Assembly: GCF_003719335.1 (NCBI RefSeq)
Contig: NZ_RIAS01000001.1
Location: 310,001 to 374,000 of the forward strand
Length of the DNA stretch: 64,000 bases
Source of the DNA: Paenibacillus amylolyticus
Lineage (GTDB): Bacteria; Bacillota; Bacilli; Paenibacillales; Paenibacillaceae
Reading direction: 5' to 3'
The notes beneath the pieces are model-generated. The model did not search any database, was not told the DNA's origin, and saw only the letters and a list, made by a program, of their open reading frames with translations. Shown here in pieces: positions 23,123 through 33,208 of the stretch; within the stretch, counting starts at the first letter, position 1, and each line of letters begins with the position of its first letter. The position numbers and the translations under genes were made by a program.

Positions 23123-25318
23123 TTAATGTTCAGCTTGAAACGTGATCCCGTCCAAACTTATATAATTTCCAGTGTTCGTAGTAAAGACACCACCATCAGA
23201 AGTAATTCTGATTTCATAGGTTTCCCCTGCCCCTGCTACCCTAAATATAAGTTGAAATGCTGGACGGTATTTTACGGGAAGTATGAAGATACGGGAATTA
23301 ACTGGAGCGGTTGCAATCAAACCTTTTAAATGCACAAAACCAAAACTATCTTTCAAATATCCAACTTTTTGATAGTCCACATATTGTGATGCCCCATTTA
23401 AAAGTGTCGGCGTAATCCATGCAGGAGAATCCTTCTCGGCCTTTTTCGATTCCAGCACAGATATCCGTGTTGTGTTGTCTTGCAACGTTTTGACAGTATC
23501 CAGAAGCAGAGCCTTTTCATTCTCGGCATATGTTCCCGTCACATCTACCGTTGGATACTTGTCCAACATCAGGTATGTGACACTATAGGATGGGATCGAG
23601 TTGAAGTTTTTAGAGTCTTTGTATAGACGCTGTGCCCCCCAACTATCAGCATTGGTAGAGATTAACCAATCATATACTTGTCGGCTATTTGCGTACACAT
23701 AGAGGAATTTACTTACTTTGTACGCTAGTTTAGTCGCGGCTGCCTGACTATTAATATAATAATTGTTGTCAGGGGTGAGTAAAGCAGGTTTGACGCCTTC
23801 GCGTAATACAATCCCCGTCCCTACCTCAACCTGATTATCCCCGTCAACAAACGTCAATTGCCCCTCAGACGTGATGGGTTCGACAACTGGCGTAGCAAGC
23901 TGGTATAGGAGTTGGTATGGCGTCCACTCCGAGTACGTGTCCGTTGGAATTGATGCTACGCTGGAATCTGCTGGACGCTGAATTTTAAACCACTGTTTGG
24001 TTCCGCTCGTATATGGCGTTGCTCTATTCCCTTCTTGGTACATCTTCCATCCCATAAAATACGCCTTAATCTCGTCTGCTGTTGGTGTGTATGAGTCTCC
24101 CCATCCACTGTCTGTATTGGATACAGAAATTAACCAACCTATAGAACTTGAGAAGTCATGTGAATCAGGATAAACGGATGTATCAAGTGTCTTCAATAGT
24201 GCTCCGTCATACTTAGTTCCCCATGAAATTTGAGGAACTATCAAACTGGGTAGGGGAAGTTGACCTGTCGGAATAGTCACACGTTTAAATCCTATATAGT
24301 TGTTAAGAAGTCCATAGGTAAGTGATTCACTCATGACGACCCGTTTCCACTTCGCCAGTTTAAAATACTGCCCATCTCGCTCAAACACCGTATCCGGGTT
24401 TGCTCCAGTGTCTGGATTGGCGTGTAACTCCGTTTGGAATGCGAGCATGGAGTCTTGGCGTGGCTTAAATGGTAAAGCAGTGTTGCTGATATTGAGCATT
24501 GGATTTGAGAAGCTATACACCCCTGCGCCTTTTGATCCGTTGCCAATGACTATGCTCAGATACGCTGCATTGGCAGCAGTTTTTATGTGTAACTCTGAGG
24601 CAGCCTGATATCCAGAGTTTTGGATAATTGCGCCGCTACTGTCCATGTCTTGTAGAGCAATCATCCCATTGTGAGTTAATGAAATTGTGTAATCTGTATT
24701 GGCTACACATGGGATTTTATATGTCCAGCCTATATTATTTCCAGATGCATTAATAGTTGCACTATACGGACTAATTATTGACTGCCCATTCCCCGCCGTG
24801 ACAGCTTCATAAAATGGTGGCAATAGATTTTGCCCATACCTAATCACATACGGATTAAGTACCCCATAGATACCGATCTGGCTTTGATAGTTAAGCACTG
24901 TTCGGCCCTGCAAGCCAGCAAGCTTAAACGCTGCATCTTGATTGGCATCAACTACACGTACACCGGGTTGCAGTGTTATGGATGCACGTTCAGGAGTGTC
25001 CAATCTTTCAGCCAGCTCTGTTATGTTATCTCGGGCAGTATCCCAATCCGCCGCTGCAAAGTTTCTGGCAACTCTCGTTCCTGCTGTCCAGGATCGGGCA
25101 ACACCCTGATAACCTCGAATACATCCTTTCAGGACATTCCCATCCACCGATGTATAAGTAATTGTCTCTGCCGTATCGCCATTGCCGATTGTGGCAATGC
25201 CCTCCCCCGCAAGTAATACGGATGCATTAGATACAGTAATATCTGTCTGTGTTGATGTAATCGATTCTGGCAACTCTGTTTTCGGAGAGTTAACCACTGC
25301 CGGATACATTTTCTTCAT
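23123..25318 (-). CDS. Tail fibre / receptor-binding protein
   Basis: A 731-residue beta-rich protein. The N-terminus (about 1-110) has TDITVSNASVLLAGEGIATIGNGDTAETITYTSVDGNVLKGCIRGYQG, the adaptor segment of many tail fibres, followed by GTRVARNFAAADWDTARDNITEL. The middle has carbohydrate-binding-like beta segments (YTISLTHNGMIALQD). A helical trimerisation stretch (TLQDNTTRISVLESKKAEKDS, about 635-655) leads to a C-terminal tip domain. It probably determines host range. AGGTGATTAT precedes ATG. Confidence 0.8.
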   Translation of the reverse strand: MKKMYPAVVNSPKTELPESITSTQTDITVSNASVLLAGEGIATIGNGDTAETITYTSVDGNVLKGCIRGYQGVARSWTAGTRVARNFAAADWDTARDNITELAERLDTPERASITLQPGVRVVDANQDAAFKLAGLQGRTVLNYQSQIGIYGVLNPYVIRYGQNLLPPFYEAVTAGNGQSIISPYSATINASGNNIGWTYKIPCVANTDYTISLTHNGMIALQDMDSSGAIIQNSGYQAASELHIKTAANAAYLSIVIGNGSKGAGVYSFSNPMLNISNTALPFKPRQDSMLAFQTELHANPDTGANPDTVFERDGQYFKLAKWKRVVMSESLTYGLLNNYIGFKRVTIPTGQLPLPSLIVPQISWGTKYDGALLKTLDTSVYPDSHDFSSSIGWLISVSNTDSGWGDSYTPTADEIKAYFMGWKMYQEGNRATPYTSGTKQWFKIQRPADSSVASIPTDTYSEWTPYQLLYQLATPVVEPITSEGQLTFVDGDNQVEVGTGIVLREGVKPALLTPDNNYYINSQAAATKLAYKVSKFLYVYANSRQVYDWLISTNADSWGAQRLYKDSKNFNSIPSYSVTYLMLDKYPTVDVTGTYAENEKALLLDTVKTLQDNTTRISVLESKKAEKDSPAWITPTLLNGASQYVDYQKVGYLKDSFGFVHLKGLIATAPVNSRIFILPVKYRPAFQLIFRVAGAGETYEIRITSDGGVFTTNTGNYISLDGITFQAEH

Positions 25319-25326
25319 ATAATCAC

Positions 25327-25737
25327 CTATGCCTCATCAATTTTCAACTGCCCAGCCAAATACCTGATTAAATCATTGGTTAATGCTGGCCTTGGCGTTT
25401 TAATCGCTCCGTGGTACCACAGATTACCGCCAGTAACCGCATCTCTTATACCTATGTGTGTGATTAATCCCCAATCCGCTGTAGCGGTAGGGAAGACTAC
25501 ATCGGCCGTATTTTGTGTCCCTGCCCTGCGTTCAGCAATCAAAGGTTCTCCGAATACAATTTCACGTCTTGCGTACCCTCCTCCTGTTACTTCCTGCCCT
25601 GTATCGGCATCCGTAGGATTGGATGTGTAGAGTGCAATATATACTTTAGGAGGAGCGGTGAAACTGATTCCTCGTAAGGCTGCGTTAATACTTGCTTTTT
25701 TCCAATGGTTTGATTTCGACAATAAAATTTCAGCCAA
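25327..25737 (-). CDS. Tail fibre adaptor protein
   Basis: A 136-residue protein of the gp80/phage tail fibre family: NHWKKASINAALRGISFTAPPKVYIALYTSNPTDADTG then a GGGYARREIVFGEP strand and WGLITHIGIRDA. Such proteins connect fibres to the tail tip. The TTG start at 25737 is supported by GGAGGG. Lies between Dit and the main fibre. Confidence 0.75.
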   Translation of the reverse strand: MAEILLSKSNHWKKASINAALRGISFTAPPKVYIALYTSNPTDADTGQEVTGGGYARREIVFGEPLIAERRAGTQNTADVVFPTATADWGLITHIGIRDAVTGGNLWYHGAIKTPRPALTNDLIRYLAGQLKIDEA

Positions 25738-25748
25738 TGTAAACCCTC

Positions 25749-26303
25749 CTACTCGATTAAATATTCGTTTGCTATTCTAAACTTCCGTATGACGTTCGTC
25801 CCTTGATTCGTTAATACGATAAGTGGACTCGCCTTCTCGTCTCCTGATGACGTAACAGATACGGTTTGAGGGGAATTAGTAATTACGATTTCCTTCAAAT
25901 TTTCTGCACTTTCTGGAAATGGATGTTCTCCCATCTTGAAGGGTATTGTCAGTTCTCCATCGAATATTATTTTTTCGATATCCATAGTTCCAGCGTATCT
26001 CCCGATGTATCTTCTTCCAGGTAAATCCTCAAACGTTAACACGATATCCCCTTTTTTAGAATTAAAAAGAGCCGCCACTTGGGCGACTCTCCTATGGTAA
26101 TCAAGCGTTGCATCATCAGCCATAATGACACATTCCAGATTTATTACTCTCGGACCGTAGGTGCTTCCGAAATCAATTTCTCCGTCACGGCCTGCAATCT
26201 CAACACTGTAATCTCTCGTTGGGGGCAATACTGGAATGTTATGCTTTTTCAGACCAAGCCCGATTGATCGGAAGGATTTACCGTCCGCTGTAGCGTCAAT
26301 CAT
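25749..26303 (-). CDS. Distal tail protein Dit (N-terminal domain)
   Basis: A 184-residue sipho_tail/Dit protein. The N-terminal ring domain is clear (SFRSIGLGLKKHNIPVLPPTRDYSVEIAGRDGEIDFGSTYGPRVINLECVIMADD ... IGRYAGTMDIEKIIFDGELTIPFKMGEHP). Complete Dit proteins usually add a C-terminal galectin-like domain of about 80-100 residues; here the chain stops right after the linker strand PLIVLTNQGTNVIRKFRIANEYLIE. The missing part resembles the C-terminus of the protein at 21793. ATG at 26303 overlaps the tape-measure stop. Confidence 0.85.
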   Translation of the reverse strand: MIDATADGKSFRSIGLGLKKHNIPVLPPTRDYSVEIAGRDGEIDFGSTYGPRVINLECVIMADDATLDYHRRVAQVAALFNSKKGDIVLTFEDLPGRRYIGRYAGTMDIEKIIFDGELTIPFKMGEHPFPESAENLKEIVITNSPQTVSVTSSGDEKASPLIVLTNQGTNVIRKFRIANEYLIE

Positions 26304-29300
26304 CAGCCTTTACCTCCCCTTGCCTGCATCCTACGAACAACATTATCACGTTCACTCCAAAAGACTCTCGCTGTTGATTCGTCCGCAATATAAGTATCTC
26401 CTGAATTTATTTCGATATGGCTACCGCCCCGCTCCGCATTTACTCCATATGAAGCATCAGGAACAGAGAATTCAGGCATTGTGAATGCGAGATTATGCAT
26501 CCGAAGATTTAGGAGTTTGAATAGCGAGTCCTGTTGTCGATCATTCAGGAATATCTCTCCTCCGTGTGCAATGACAGGAACAGCCGCTCCGCGAGGTCCT
26601 TTGACAACACCACCCTCAGAGAAGTGTTGAAGTTTACCAGTATCCTTTTCAATTCCATACTTTTGGCGTATAGCATCGTTCTGCTCTTGAAGGGTTTTCA
26701 TTGTCGCTGCATCCCCACGGGCTTTGGCAGCATTCCAAGCATCTTTGTTAGCGTTATATGTGTATAGATCAATATCCTTTTGATAATAAGGGTCTTTAGA
26801 TGCCGTACCCGGTGCCAATCCACCTCCTGTGACATCAATACCGCCAACTTCAGCGCTTGCCGAGGCGATCCTATCAAGACGAGACTGATACTCTAAAATA
26901 AATGCATCAAGCATACCAAGAATCGTTTCATTTTTCTCGCTTTCCTTCAAGATTTGGATATTCTTCAGGTTCTCCGCAGAAAGTTCAGTGTTAGACGAGA
27001 ATTCATCGAAGGCTGCCGATAGATCGTCGTAATGAGTTTTTGCACTCTGAATCTTATCGTCAAAATCTTTTTCGCGGGTCGTTTTTTCTTCTTGCAAGGC
27101 TGTTTTCTGATCTTCCAGAGCCTGCCTAGCAAGTTTCCGTCCGTGTTCCCGATCTAAGTCTTCGATATCCTTCTGAACCTGTTTACGTTCAGCGATTCCC
27201 TCAGGGCCTACAGCAGATTGAAGTTCTTCAAGACGAGCTACCTTTTCGGCACGTTGTCTTTCGTAGTCATCTTGGTCATTATTTCTTTCCATTGCTTGAA
27301 TGAGATCATCGATAGCTTTGATCTTTGCTTCTTGAGCCGCAGTGAAAGCATCCTTTTCCGCCTGAATCCGTTTAATTTCCTCATCCCGTGCGTTGTCCAG
27401 TAACTTTTTCTGCTTAGTTACCGATTCGGATACGGCCTTAGTCATCTCATCCATGAGTTTTTTCTTTAGGTCGTACACTTTCTCGTCTGCATCCATCCGT
27501 AAATCAGTGCCTGCTAGATACGAAGATTGAAGCTTCATATACTCAGTAAGCTCTTGTTCAGTGGTCATTTCTCCAATGGCTTTCAAATGGTTGATCCGCT
27601 TCTCAGCTGCAGAATAGTATTCCTTATCTAAGTCGTTGCGTTGCTTATAAATTTTCTGTTCAAGGTCCCACAATTGTTCTGCCGATAGGGTCTTGTCAGC
27701 CTGCATCTTGAGATATTCTTGAAGCTCCCACTTCATGATATCTACTTTCTGACCACCGGACATTTCCATTTGCATCGCTTCTTTGGTCATCCACTTTTCG
27801 GAAAACTCATAACGAGAAGAAATTAATTTTTTGGAAGTATCTTGATACATTTTTTCGGCTTCCGCCCGTTGTTCTGTTTTTAGCGTGGTATCATTTCGCA
27901 TACGGTTGTATGCCTCTGCCTGCATCTGATAAATCTCAACTTCCGACTTACCCTGACGTTCCATTTGGTCCGTTTGCTTATCAATCCAATTCGTAGAATT
28001 CTTGAATTTTAGATCTGTAACCTTGTTGGTCAAGTCATACACTTGTTTAGCAGATTCAACACGTTGCTCCTCTGATAAAGCAGTGTTCTTAAGTTGTCCT
28101 TGAAAGAATTGAAGTTGCGTCTTGGTCATTTCCATTTCCGAACGACCTTGTTGCCGCATACGTTCAACTCGCGCTTCCATATTGGATTTGGCTGTGTCGA
28201 ATTGGTCACTAGCGAACTGATCCTTCATATCTTCTTTCTCAGCCTGCACATCCCCGATTTTCTCAGTTAAGCTTCGGCGCTTATTAATCAACTCATCTGA
28301 TTTCAGCCCAGATTGTTCGATCATCTGACGTTGTTCCTGCATCAGCGCCTGAATTTCTGTTTTCAATTTCAATTGTAACTCGTACTCAGTCTTATACTCT
28401 TTGGTGTCTTTCTTCATGTTCTTCTGACGTGCTTCAGACTGGTTTAGCGCCAACTCTTTGTCTGATATTTTCATATCCTTGATGCCGAGCTTACTTTCCA
28501 ATTCCGATACATCGATGTTGTACAATTCATCGCTAATACGAAGTAGTTCTTTGTCAGCAGTGCTTTTCGCATCTGTCAACTGTTTCTGCGTTGGTGGAGT
28601 CACCTTTTGAGGAGCATACGTTGCCATTACTTTATCTACGTAACCCACATCACCATACACTTTACTGTTGTAGACTTTTTTATATTTGTCGGAATATGCT
28701 TGCATATCTGCCTGGTTATAACCGCCTGATTTCAAAAACCAGTCAATAATTCCGGAACCCATGTTGTAACCGCCAAGGGCCATCTTCACATCGCCACCGG
28801 ACTTTTTGAGCAACTCTGCAAGTATTTTAGCACCGGCATTGATGCTCTGTTCAGGCGTAGCGCCATTCATCCCATTTACTTGCATGACGTTCTTAATTCC
28901 CGTGGCTCCAGAAGATGATTCACGTTCCATGACAGCAGCGATTAGGAATGGATCAACATTAAATTTACTAGCTGCCGCATTTACCTCGGATGCGTACTTT
29001 CCTGCATACTTCACTCTATTATTCGCTTGAGACATGTTCGTTGTTCCTGGATAAGCATTCTCGATGGACATTCCCGGTACACGGGTAGCTCCGTTATATT
29101 TCGGCCCCCAATAGCTGTTGTTAAGGTCAGAGACTTTTAATCCCGATTCACCCATTTGAATAAATTTGCTATCGCCCATGTAGATGCCTACATGTGAATT
29201 GTCTTTCCCGGTCGTGTTAAAAAACACCAGGTCTCCAGCCTGCAAGTTGTTTTTAGTTACAGCAAGTCCAGATTTAGCCTGTTCTGCGGCAGTACGAGGA

Positions 29301-32300
29301 AGTTGAACTCCAATTGTTTCGAACATCTCCTGAACAAACTGCGAACAGTCCGAATAGGCCCGTTGTTTAAACTCATCGAACGAACCGTTAAAGTTACCTG
29401 GTATTTGTTTATACTTCATCACGCCTGAATTCGCCAAATTGATAGCGTTAGACAACATGGATGTGATATTGGATGAAGGGCCACCGCCGGTAGCAATCTC
29501 TGACTGAGAAGAAACTAATTGAGCTGGATCATTATAACCTTGCTCATAGAGTTTCTGTTCCTCCAGAAGCGCGGTACGCTTTTGAGCAAGAATATCCAGG
29601 TACTCTTTAGAAGACTTTGCGACCCGCTTTTGTTGAGAATCCAACTTTTCCAGAGATTTATTGTAACCCTCAATAGCTTTCTGTAAGTCTGTCATAATTT
29701 CTACGGTTTCTTTTTTGGCCTTGTTATTGTCTTCTACCCCGTAAGTGTCATCTTCTAGAAGCTTCGTCATGGCTTCAATTTGATCATTGCTCAATTGGAG
29801 TTGATCAGCATATTGCTTAATCACACCGTTCAACTCATTAAGTTTTTGTTTTTTTGCCTCAAGTTGCTCGTTTGCTTTTTGTTGAAGGAAATTAGCCATG
29901 CCTTGATTCATAAGTTGTGTGCTATTTAATTCAGAAGAGTTCTTCTTCTGTTGTTCAGCAATTTCTTTCTCAATATCTTTGATTTTTTCGCGTGCTTCAG
30001 CAAAGGTTGTAATGGAGTTAAACTCTTGCCCATAAAATTGAATCCGTTTCAAACTCTCTAGTGCTACACCTCGTGTTGAATCCCTCTCCGCTTTCAGATC
30101 ATCAATAGCTTTCTTTACTTTGGCCTGCCGTAATTTTTCTAATACTTGTCCTTCAAAGATCCACCCATCCGTTGTCTTGCGGATCTGAGAAGCCAATTCA
30201 GGATATTTGAGAATTAATTCTGCCACAGAGGATGCACTTAATGACTGTCCTTTGGAGAGAGTGTCCGCAACCTGGTTAAGTTCAGAAACAGAAGCAATGC
30301 TCGCTTGAACGGACTCTCGGAGAGCCTTAGTCTGTTCAACCAGTTTTTCGGTGAGTTCTTCAATCGTATCCGATGCCTTTCCATTTATCCCAGCTAATGC
30401 ATCCGTTTCTTTTTGGGCTTCAACAGATTCGACAGTCATTTGTTGCATTTGAACATTTGCGTCACTTAATGAAGCTTCAAGTTCACGATTTTTGGTTTCT
30501 AAAGAGTCCAGCTTTAATCGTAAATTCTCCAGTTGGTTGGATGATTCGTCCACGCTTTTGAAACTGAATATGTTTTTCATAAATTCCACGCCGCCAGCGA
30601 TCAAACTATTTTCAAGAGATTCTATCTTCTCCTTTGTTTTTTCAATAGCAGCGATATTATCATTCATTTGATTTTGTAAACCGTTTTTCTGGTCTTCTAA
30701 TACAGCTTTTCTGGCTTCCCTCTGCTTGTCTATCAGCGCATTAAGAGCAGCAATCTGTGTTTTAGTAGCCTCATCTGTGAATCCTGCCGCTTCAAGCTGT
30801 GCCAATCCTTCTTTACCAATAGTCATGGCCAGAGCTTTAGATATCTCTTCCAGTTGACGTTTAGCCTGCTCCTGCTTGCTTGTGGACAACGTTCCGCCAT
30901 CAATCATAGCTTTTAAGGAGTTATGAGCGTTGACCATCTTAGGTAACAAATCAATCTGACGTTGATACTGACTAATCATTTGTTGACTAGCGGAATCATT
31001 GTCCTTCATCATTTGAATCCGATCACGTTCGGCTTTTTCAGCTTCACCACTCTTCATTGCGAAAATAGCTATAGCCCCAACCAGCAAAGAGAGTCCAGCG
31101 GTCGCAGCAGCCATTGTGACAGTAGCCGCAGCCTGCGCCCTACTTAATGCACCTGTCGCCACTGTTGCCGTAGAGGTAGCTACCGTTTGCGCCTCTCTTG
31201 CGGCAGTCTGTTGCACTGTAGAGATGGTTACACCTTCACTTGAAACAATATTGACTGTATTCGCTGTTGAATTGGCTCCTGTTGCAGCTGTACTTGCAAC
31301 TGTTGTGACGGTCTCCTGTGCTTTTGCCGCATTCAAAACTTGAATTGCCGCTATAACAGATGTAATCGGACCGCTCAGAGCCTTGTACGCCAACAGCAAA
31401 CCGCTTAAACCTGCGGCTGCAGCATAGACACCTGTTGGAATCTTCGTCAGTCCAATCAAGAGTTGGTCAATTCCGTCTAGTACGTCTTTAATCATTTGGC
31501 GCAATCCATCTTCGCCAGCAGTGTTAAATATTTCAAGAAGAGACGTTCTGGTTTGAGCTGCCTTGCGTTGGATCGTATCCATTTGAACAGTCAAGTACTG
31601 CATTGTTGATCCAGAAGAACCGACAGATGCAGCAGTACCCAGCAAGATATCCCCAACATTGAGTGAAGCGGCTAATTTTGCATACTGGTAAACCCCTCGG
31701 GAGATATCTGCATAAGACTGCGTAAGATCGTAGTTTTTATCCGTTACCTGGATCGAGAGATCCAACAGAATATCTTCTGCCTTCCTCCACTGTTCAACCC
31801 CGTCTACTACCTCTCTGGTTTTAACACCAAGACGTTCAATCTCATCCACTGCTTTATCTGTCCGAATTGTACCTAAAACTGTTTTCCACATGTTACCGAG
31901 GTTTTCCCCGGACAACGCAGTGTTACGTACACCGGAGGAAATAAGCCCGTTCATCACATCGAAGGATACACCCGTTTCTGCTGCAATCTTACCAGTACGC
32001 TGAATTGCCGCTCCAAGATCACGAGCCGGGGCCATCGTATCATGAGCAACCTTGGACCAAGAATCCAGAACACGGTTACCGATGACCATAGCTTCATTTG
32101 CATTTGTAATGTGAACCCCATATTGGGACATTACAGACTCCATGGACTTGGTCGCATCCTCAAGTTCGACCATATCCACCGTGGATAACTTAGTAGATTG
32201 ACGAACCAGTTCTTGGACAACGTTAACATCCTTGTACATCCTGCCCCAAAGCCGTGCTGATTCCGTTACATCCAAGATGTTTGACCCTAACTCATGAGCC

Positions 32301-33196
32301 GTTAGGATAAAGGCTTTTGTTTCACGATTCAGCTTTTGGGTATCCATGACCATCTTGTTTGTTCCGTCTTCAAAATGAACAAAATAGTGTTCATTTGTCT
32401 GCACATATCCTGCCATGTTGGATTCAATATCAACCAGACCTTCTTTGGCAGCCTGGGTAACCTCATGCATCGCCTTATACATAGTGTGGAATACTACTGC
32501 ATGTGTGGCCATGTCCCCTAATTTACCGATCCAACTTTTAGAGACAGCGTCCATTGTGGACCCCATCCGTTTAGTTTGCTGTTCAGTTTGAGACAAGGCT
32601 TGTCTGATCCGTTGTTCTTCTTGCAATACTTTTTCTCTAAGAGCTTCTTCTCTCCGTTGCCGCTCAGTGATAGCCATACGGATTTTTTGTTCCTCTTGGA
32701 GTACGCGCTCTCTCGTTCGGTCATCCGTCCCTGCACCTGTTGCCCTTGCAGCCTCCTGTCCGGATTTAACAGATCGATTTTGGAGAATCTGCATCTTTTG
32801 TTGATGTTCACGTTCGGATTGCTCAATCTGCTGGTTACGCCGTTTAATCAATGCTTGCTGCGCCTGCATCTTAGCATCAATCAAACGATTCGTTTGTTCC
32901 AATTGTTGAGCCTTTGCGCCAAGTAAAGCGGTTTGTGCAAGTTTCTGCTTATGTTGTGCTTCAACTTCAGCGAGTATCTTTTGACGTCGCTGATCCGCAG
33001 TTAAGGCCATCTTATCCATTGCTGATGATATATTCTTGTATGACTTCTCAGCAGTTGATAACTCAGCATTCAGAGCCTTGAACGCATCTGCATTACCTTT
33101 AGCGCCTGTATCAATGTTTTTAAATGATTGTAATACTGTACCAGTCTCTAATTTTATCCGCGCAGCAACGACATCTCTATTCGTACCCTCTGCCAT
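26303..33196 (-). CDS. Tape measure protein with NlpC/P60 and transglycosylase domains
   Basis: A 2297-residue tail tape measure protein, the largest gene here. N-terminal coiled coils (about 1-230), the TP901-type core (about 240-480, with NTALSGENLGNMWKTVLGTIRTD), hydrophobic helices near 600-720, and long helical rods. Two wall hydrolase domains are embedded: NlpC/P60 (about 1260-1375, nucleophile Cys1284 in YSDCSQFVQEM, HVGIYMG) and a lytic transglycosylase (about 1400-1530, catalytic Glu near 1426 in ERESSSG, GGYNMGSG). They should open peptidoglycan during DNA entry. At about 1.5 angstrom per residue the tail would exceed 300 nm. AAAGGGGG precedes ATG. Confidence 0.95.
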   Translation of the reverse strand: MAEGTNRDVVAARIKLETGTVLQSFKNIDTGAKGNADAFKALNAELSTAEKSYKNISSAMDKMALTADQRRQKILAEVEAQHKQKLAQTALLGAKAQQLEQTNRLIDAKMQAQQALIKRRNQQIEQSEREHQQKMQILQNRSVKSGQEAARATGAGTDDRTRERVLQEEQKIRMAITERQRREEALREKVLQEEQRIRQALSQTEQQTKRMGSTMDAVSKSWIGKLGDMATHAVVFHTMYKAMHEVTQAAKEGLVDIESNMAGYVQTNEHYFVHFEDGTNKMVMDTQKLNRETKAFILTAHELGSNILDVTESARLWGRMYKDVNVVQELVRQSTKLSTVDMVELEDATKSMESVMSQYGVHITNANEAMVIGNRVLDSWSKVAHDTMAPARDLGAAIQRTGKIAAETGVSFDVMNGLISSGVRNTALSGENLGNMWKTVLGTIRTDKAVDEIERLGVKTREVVDGVEQWRKAEDILLDLSIQVTDKNYDLTQSYADISRGVYQYAKLAASLNVGDILLGTAASVGSSGSTMQYLTVQMDTIQRKAAQTRTSLLEIFNTAGEDGLRQMIKDVLDGIDQLLIGLTKIPTGVYAAAAGLSGLLLAYKALSGPITSVIAAIQVLNAAKAQETVTTVASTAATGANSTANTVNIVSSEGVTISTVQQTAAREAQTVATSTATVATGALSRAQAAATVTMAAATAGLSLLVGAIAIFAMKSGEAEKAERDRIQMMKDNDSASQQMISQYQRQIDLLPKMVNAHNSLKAMIDGGTLSTSKQEQAKRQLEEISKALAMTIGKEGLAQLEAAGFTDEATKTQIAALNALIDKQREARKAVLEDQKNGLQNQMNDNIAAIEKTKEKIESLENSLIAGGVEFMKNIFSFKSVDESSNQLENLRLKLDSLETKNRELEASLSDANVQMQQMTVESVEAQKETDALAGINGKASDTIEELTEKLVEQTKALRESVQASIASVSELNQVADTLSKGQSLSASSVAELILKYPELASQIRKTTDGWIFEGQVLEKLRQAKVKKAIDDLKAERDSTRGVALESLKRIQFYGQEFNSITTFAEAREKIKDIEKEIAEQQKKNSSELNSTQLMNQGMANFLQQKANEQLEAKKQKLNELNGVIKQYADQLQLSNDQIEAMTKLLEDDTYGVEDNNKAKKETVEIMTDLQKAIEGYNKSLEKLDSQQKRVAKSSKEYLDILAQKRTALLEEQKLYEQGYNDPAQLVSSQSEIATGGGPSSNITSMLSNAINLANSGVMKYKQIPGNFNGSFDEFKQRAYSDCSQFVQEMFETIGVQLPRTAAEQAKSGLAVTKNNLQAGDLVFFNTTGKDNSHVGIYMGDSKFIQMGESGLKVSDLNNSYWGPKYNGATRVPGMSIENAYPGTTNMSQANNRVKYAGKYASEVNAAASKFNVDPFLIAAVMERESSSGATGIKNVMQVNGMNGATPEQSINAGAKILAELLKKSGGDVKMALGGYNMGSGIIDWFLKSGGYNQADMQAYSDKYKKVYNSKVYGDVGYVDKVMATYAPQKVTPPTQKQLTDAKSTADKELLRISDELYNIDVSELESKLGIKDMKISDKELALNQSEARQKNMKKDTKEYKTEYELQLKLKTEIQALMQEQRQMIEQSGLKSDELINKRRSLTEKIGDVQAEKEDMKDQFASDQFDTAKSNMEARVERMRQQGRSEMEMTKTQLQFFQGQLKNTALSEEQRVESAKQVYDLTNKVTDLKFKNSTNWIDKQTDQMERQGKSEVEIYQMQAEAYNRMRNDTTLKTEQRAEAEKMYQDTSKKLISSRYEFSEKWMTKEAMQMEMSGGQKVDIMKWELQEYLKMQADKTLSAEQLWDLEQKIYKQRNDLDKEYYSAAEKRINHLKAIGEMTTEQELTEYMKLQSSYLAGTDLRMDADEKVYDLKKKLMDEMTKAVSESVTKQKKLLDNARDEEIKRIQAEKDAFTAAQEAKIKAIDDLIQAMERNNDQDDYERQRAEKVARLEELQSAVGPEGIAERKQVQKDIEDLDREHGRKLARQALEDQKTALQEEKTTREKDFDDKIQSAKTHYDDLSAAFDEFSSNTELSAENLKNIQILKESEKNETILGMLDAFILEYQSRLDRIASASAEVGGIDVTGGGLAPGTASKDPYYQKDIDLYTYNANKDAWNAAKARGDAATMKTLQEQNDAIRQKYGIEKDTGKLQHFSEGGVVKGPRGAAVPVIAHGGEIFLNDRQQDSLFKLLNLRMHNLAFTMPEFSVPDASYGVNAERGGSHIEINSGDTYIADESTARVFWSERDNVVRRMQARGGKG

Positions 33197-33208
33197 ATTT
33201 CCCCCTTT

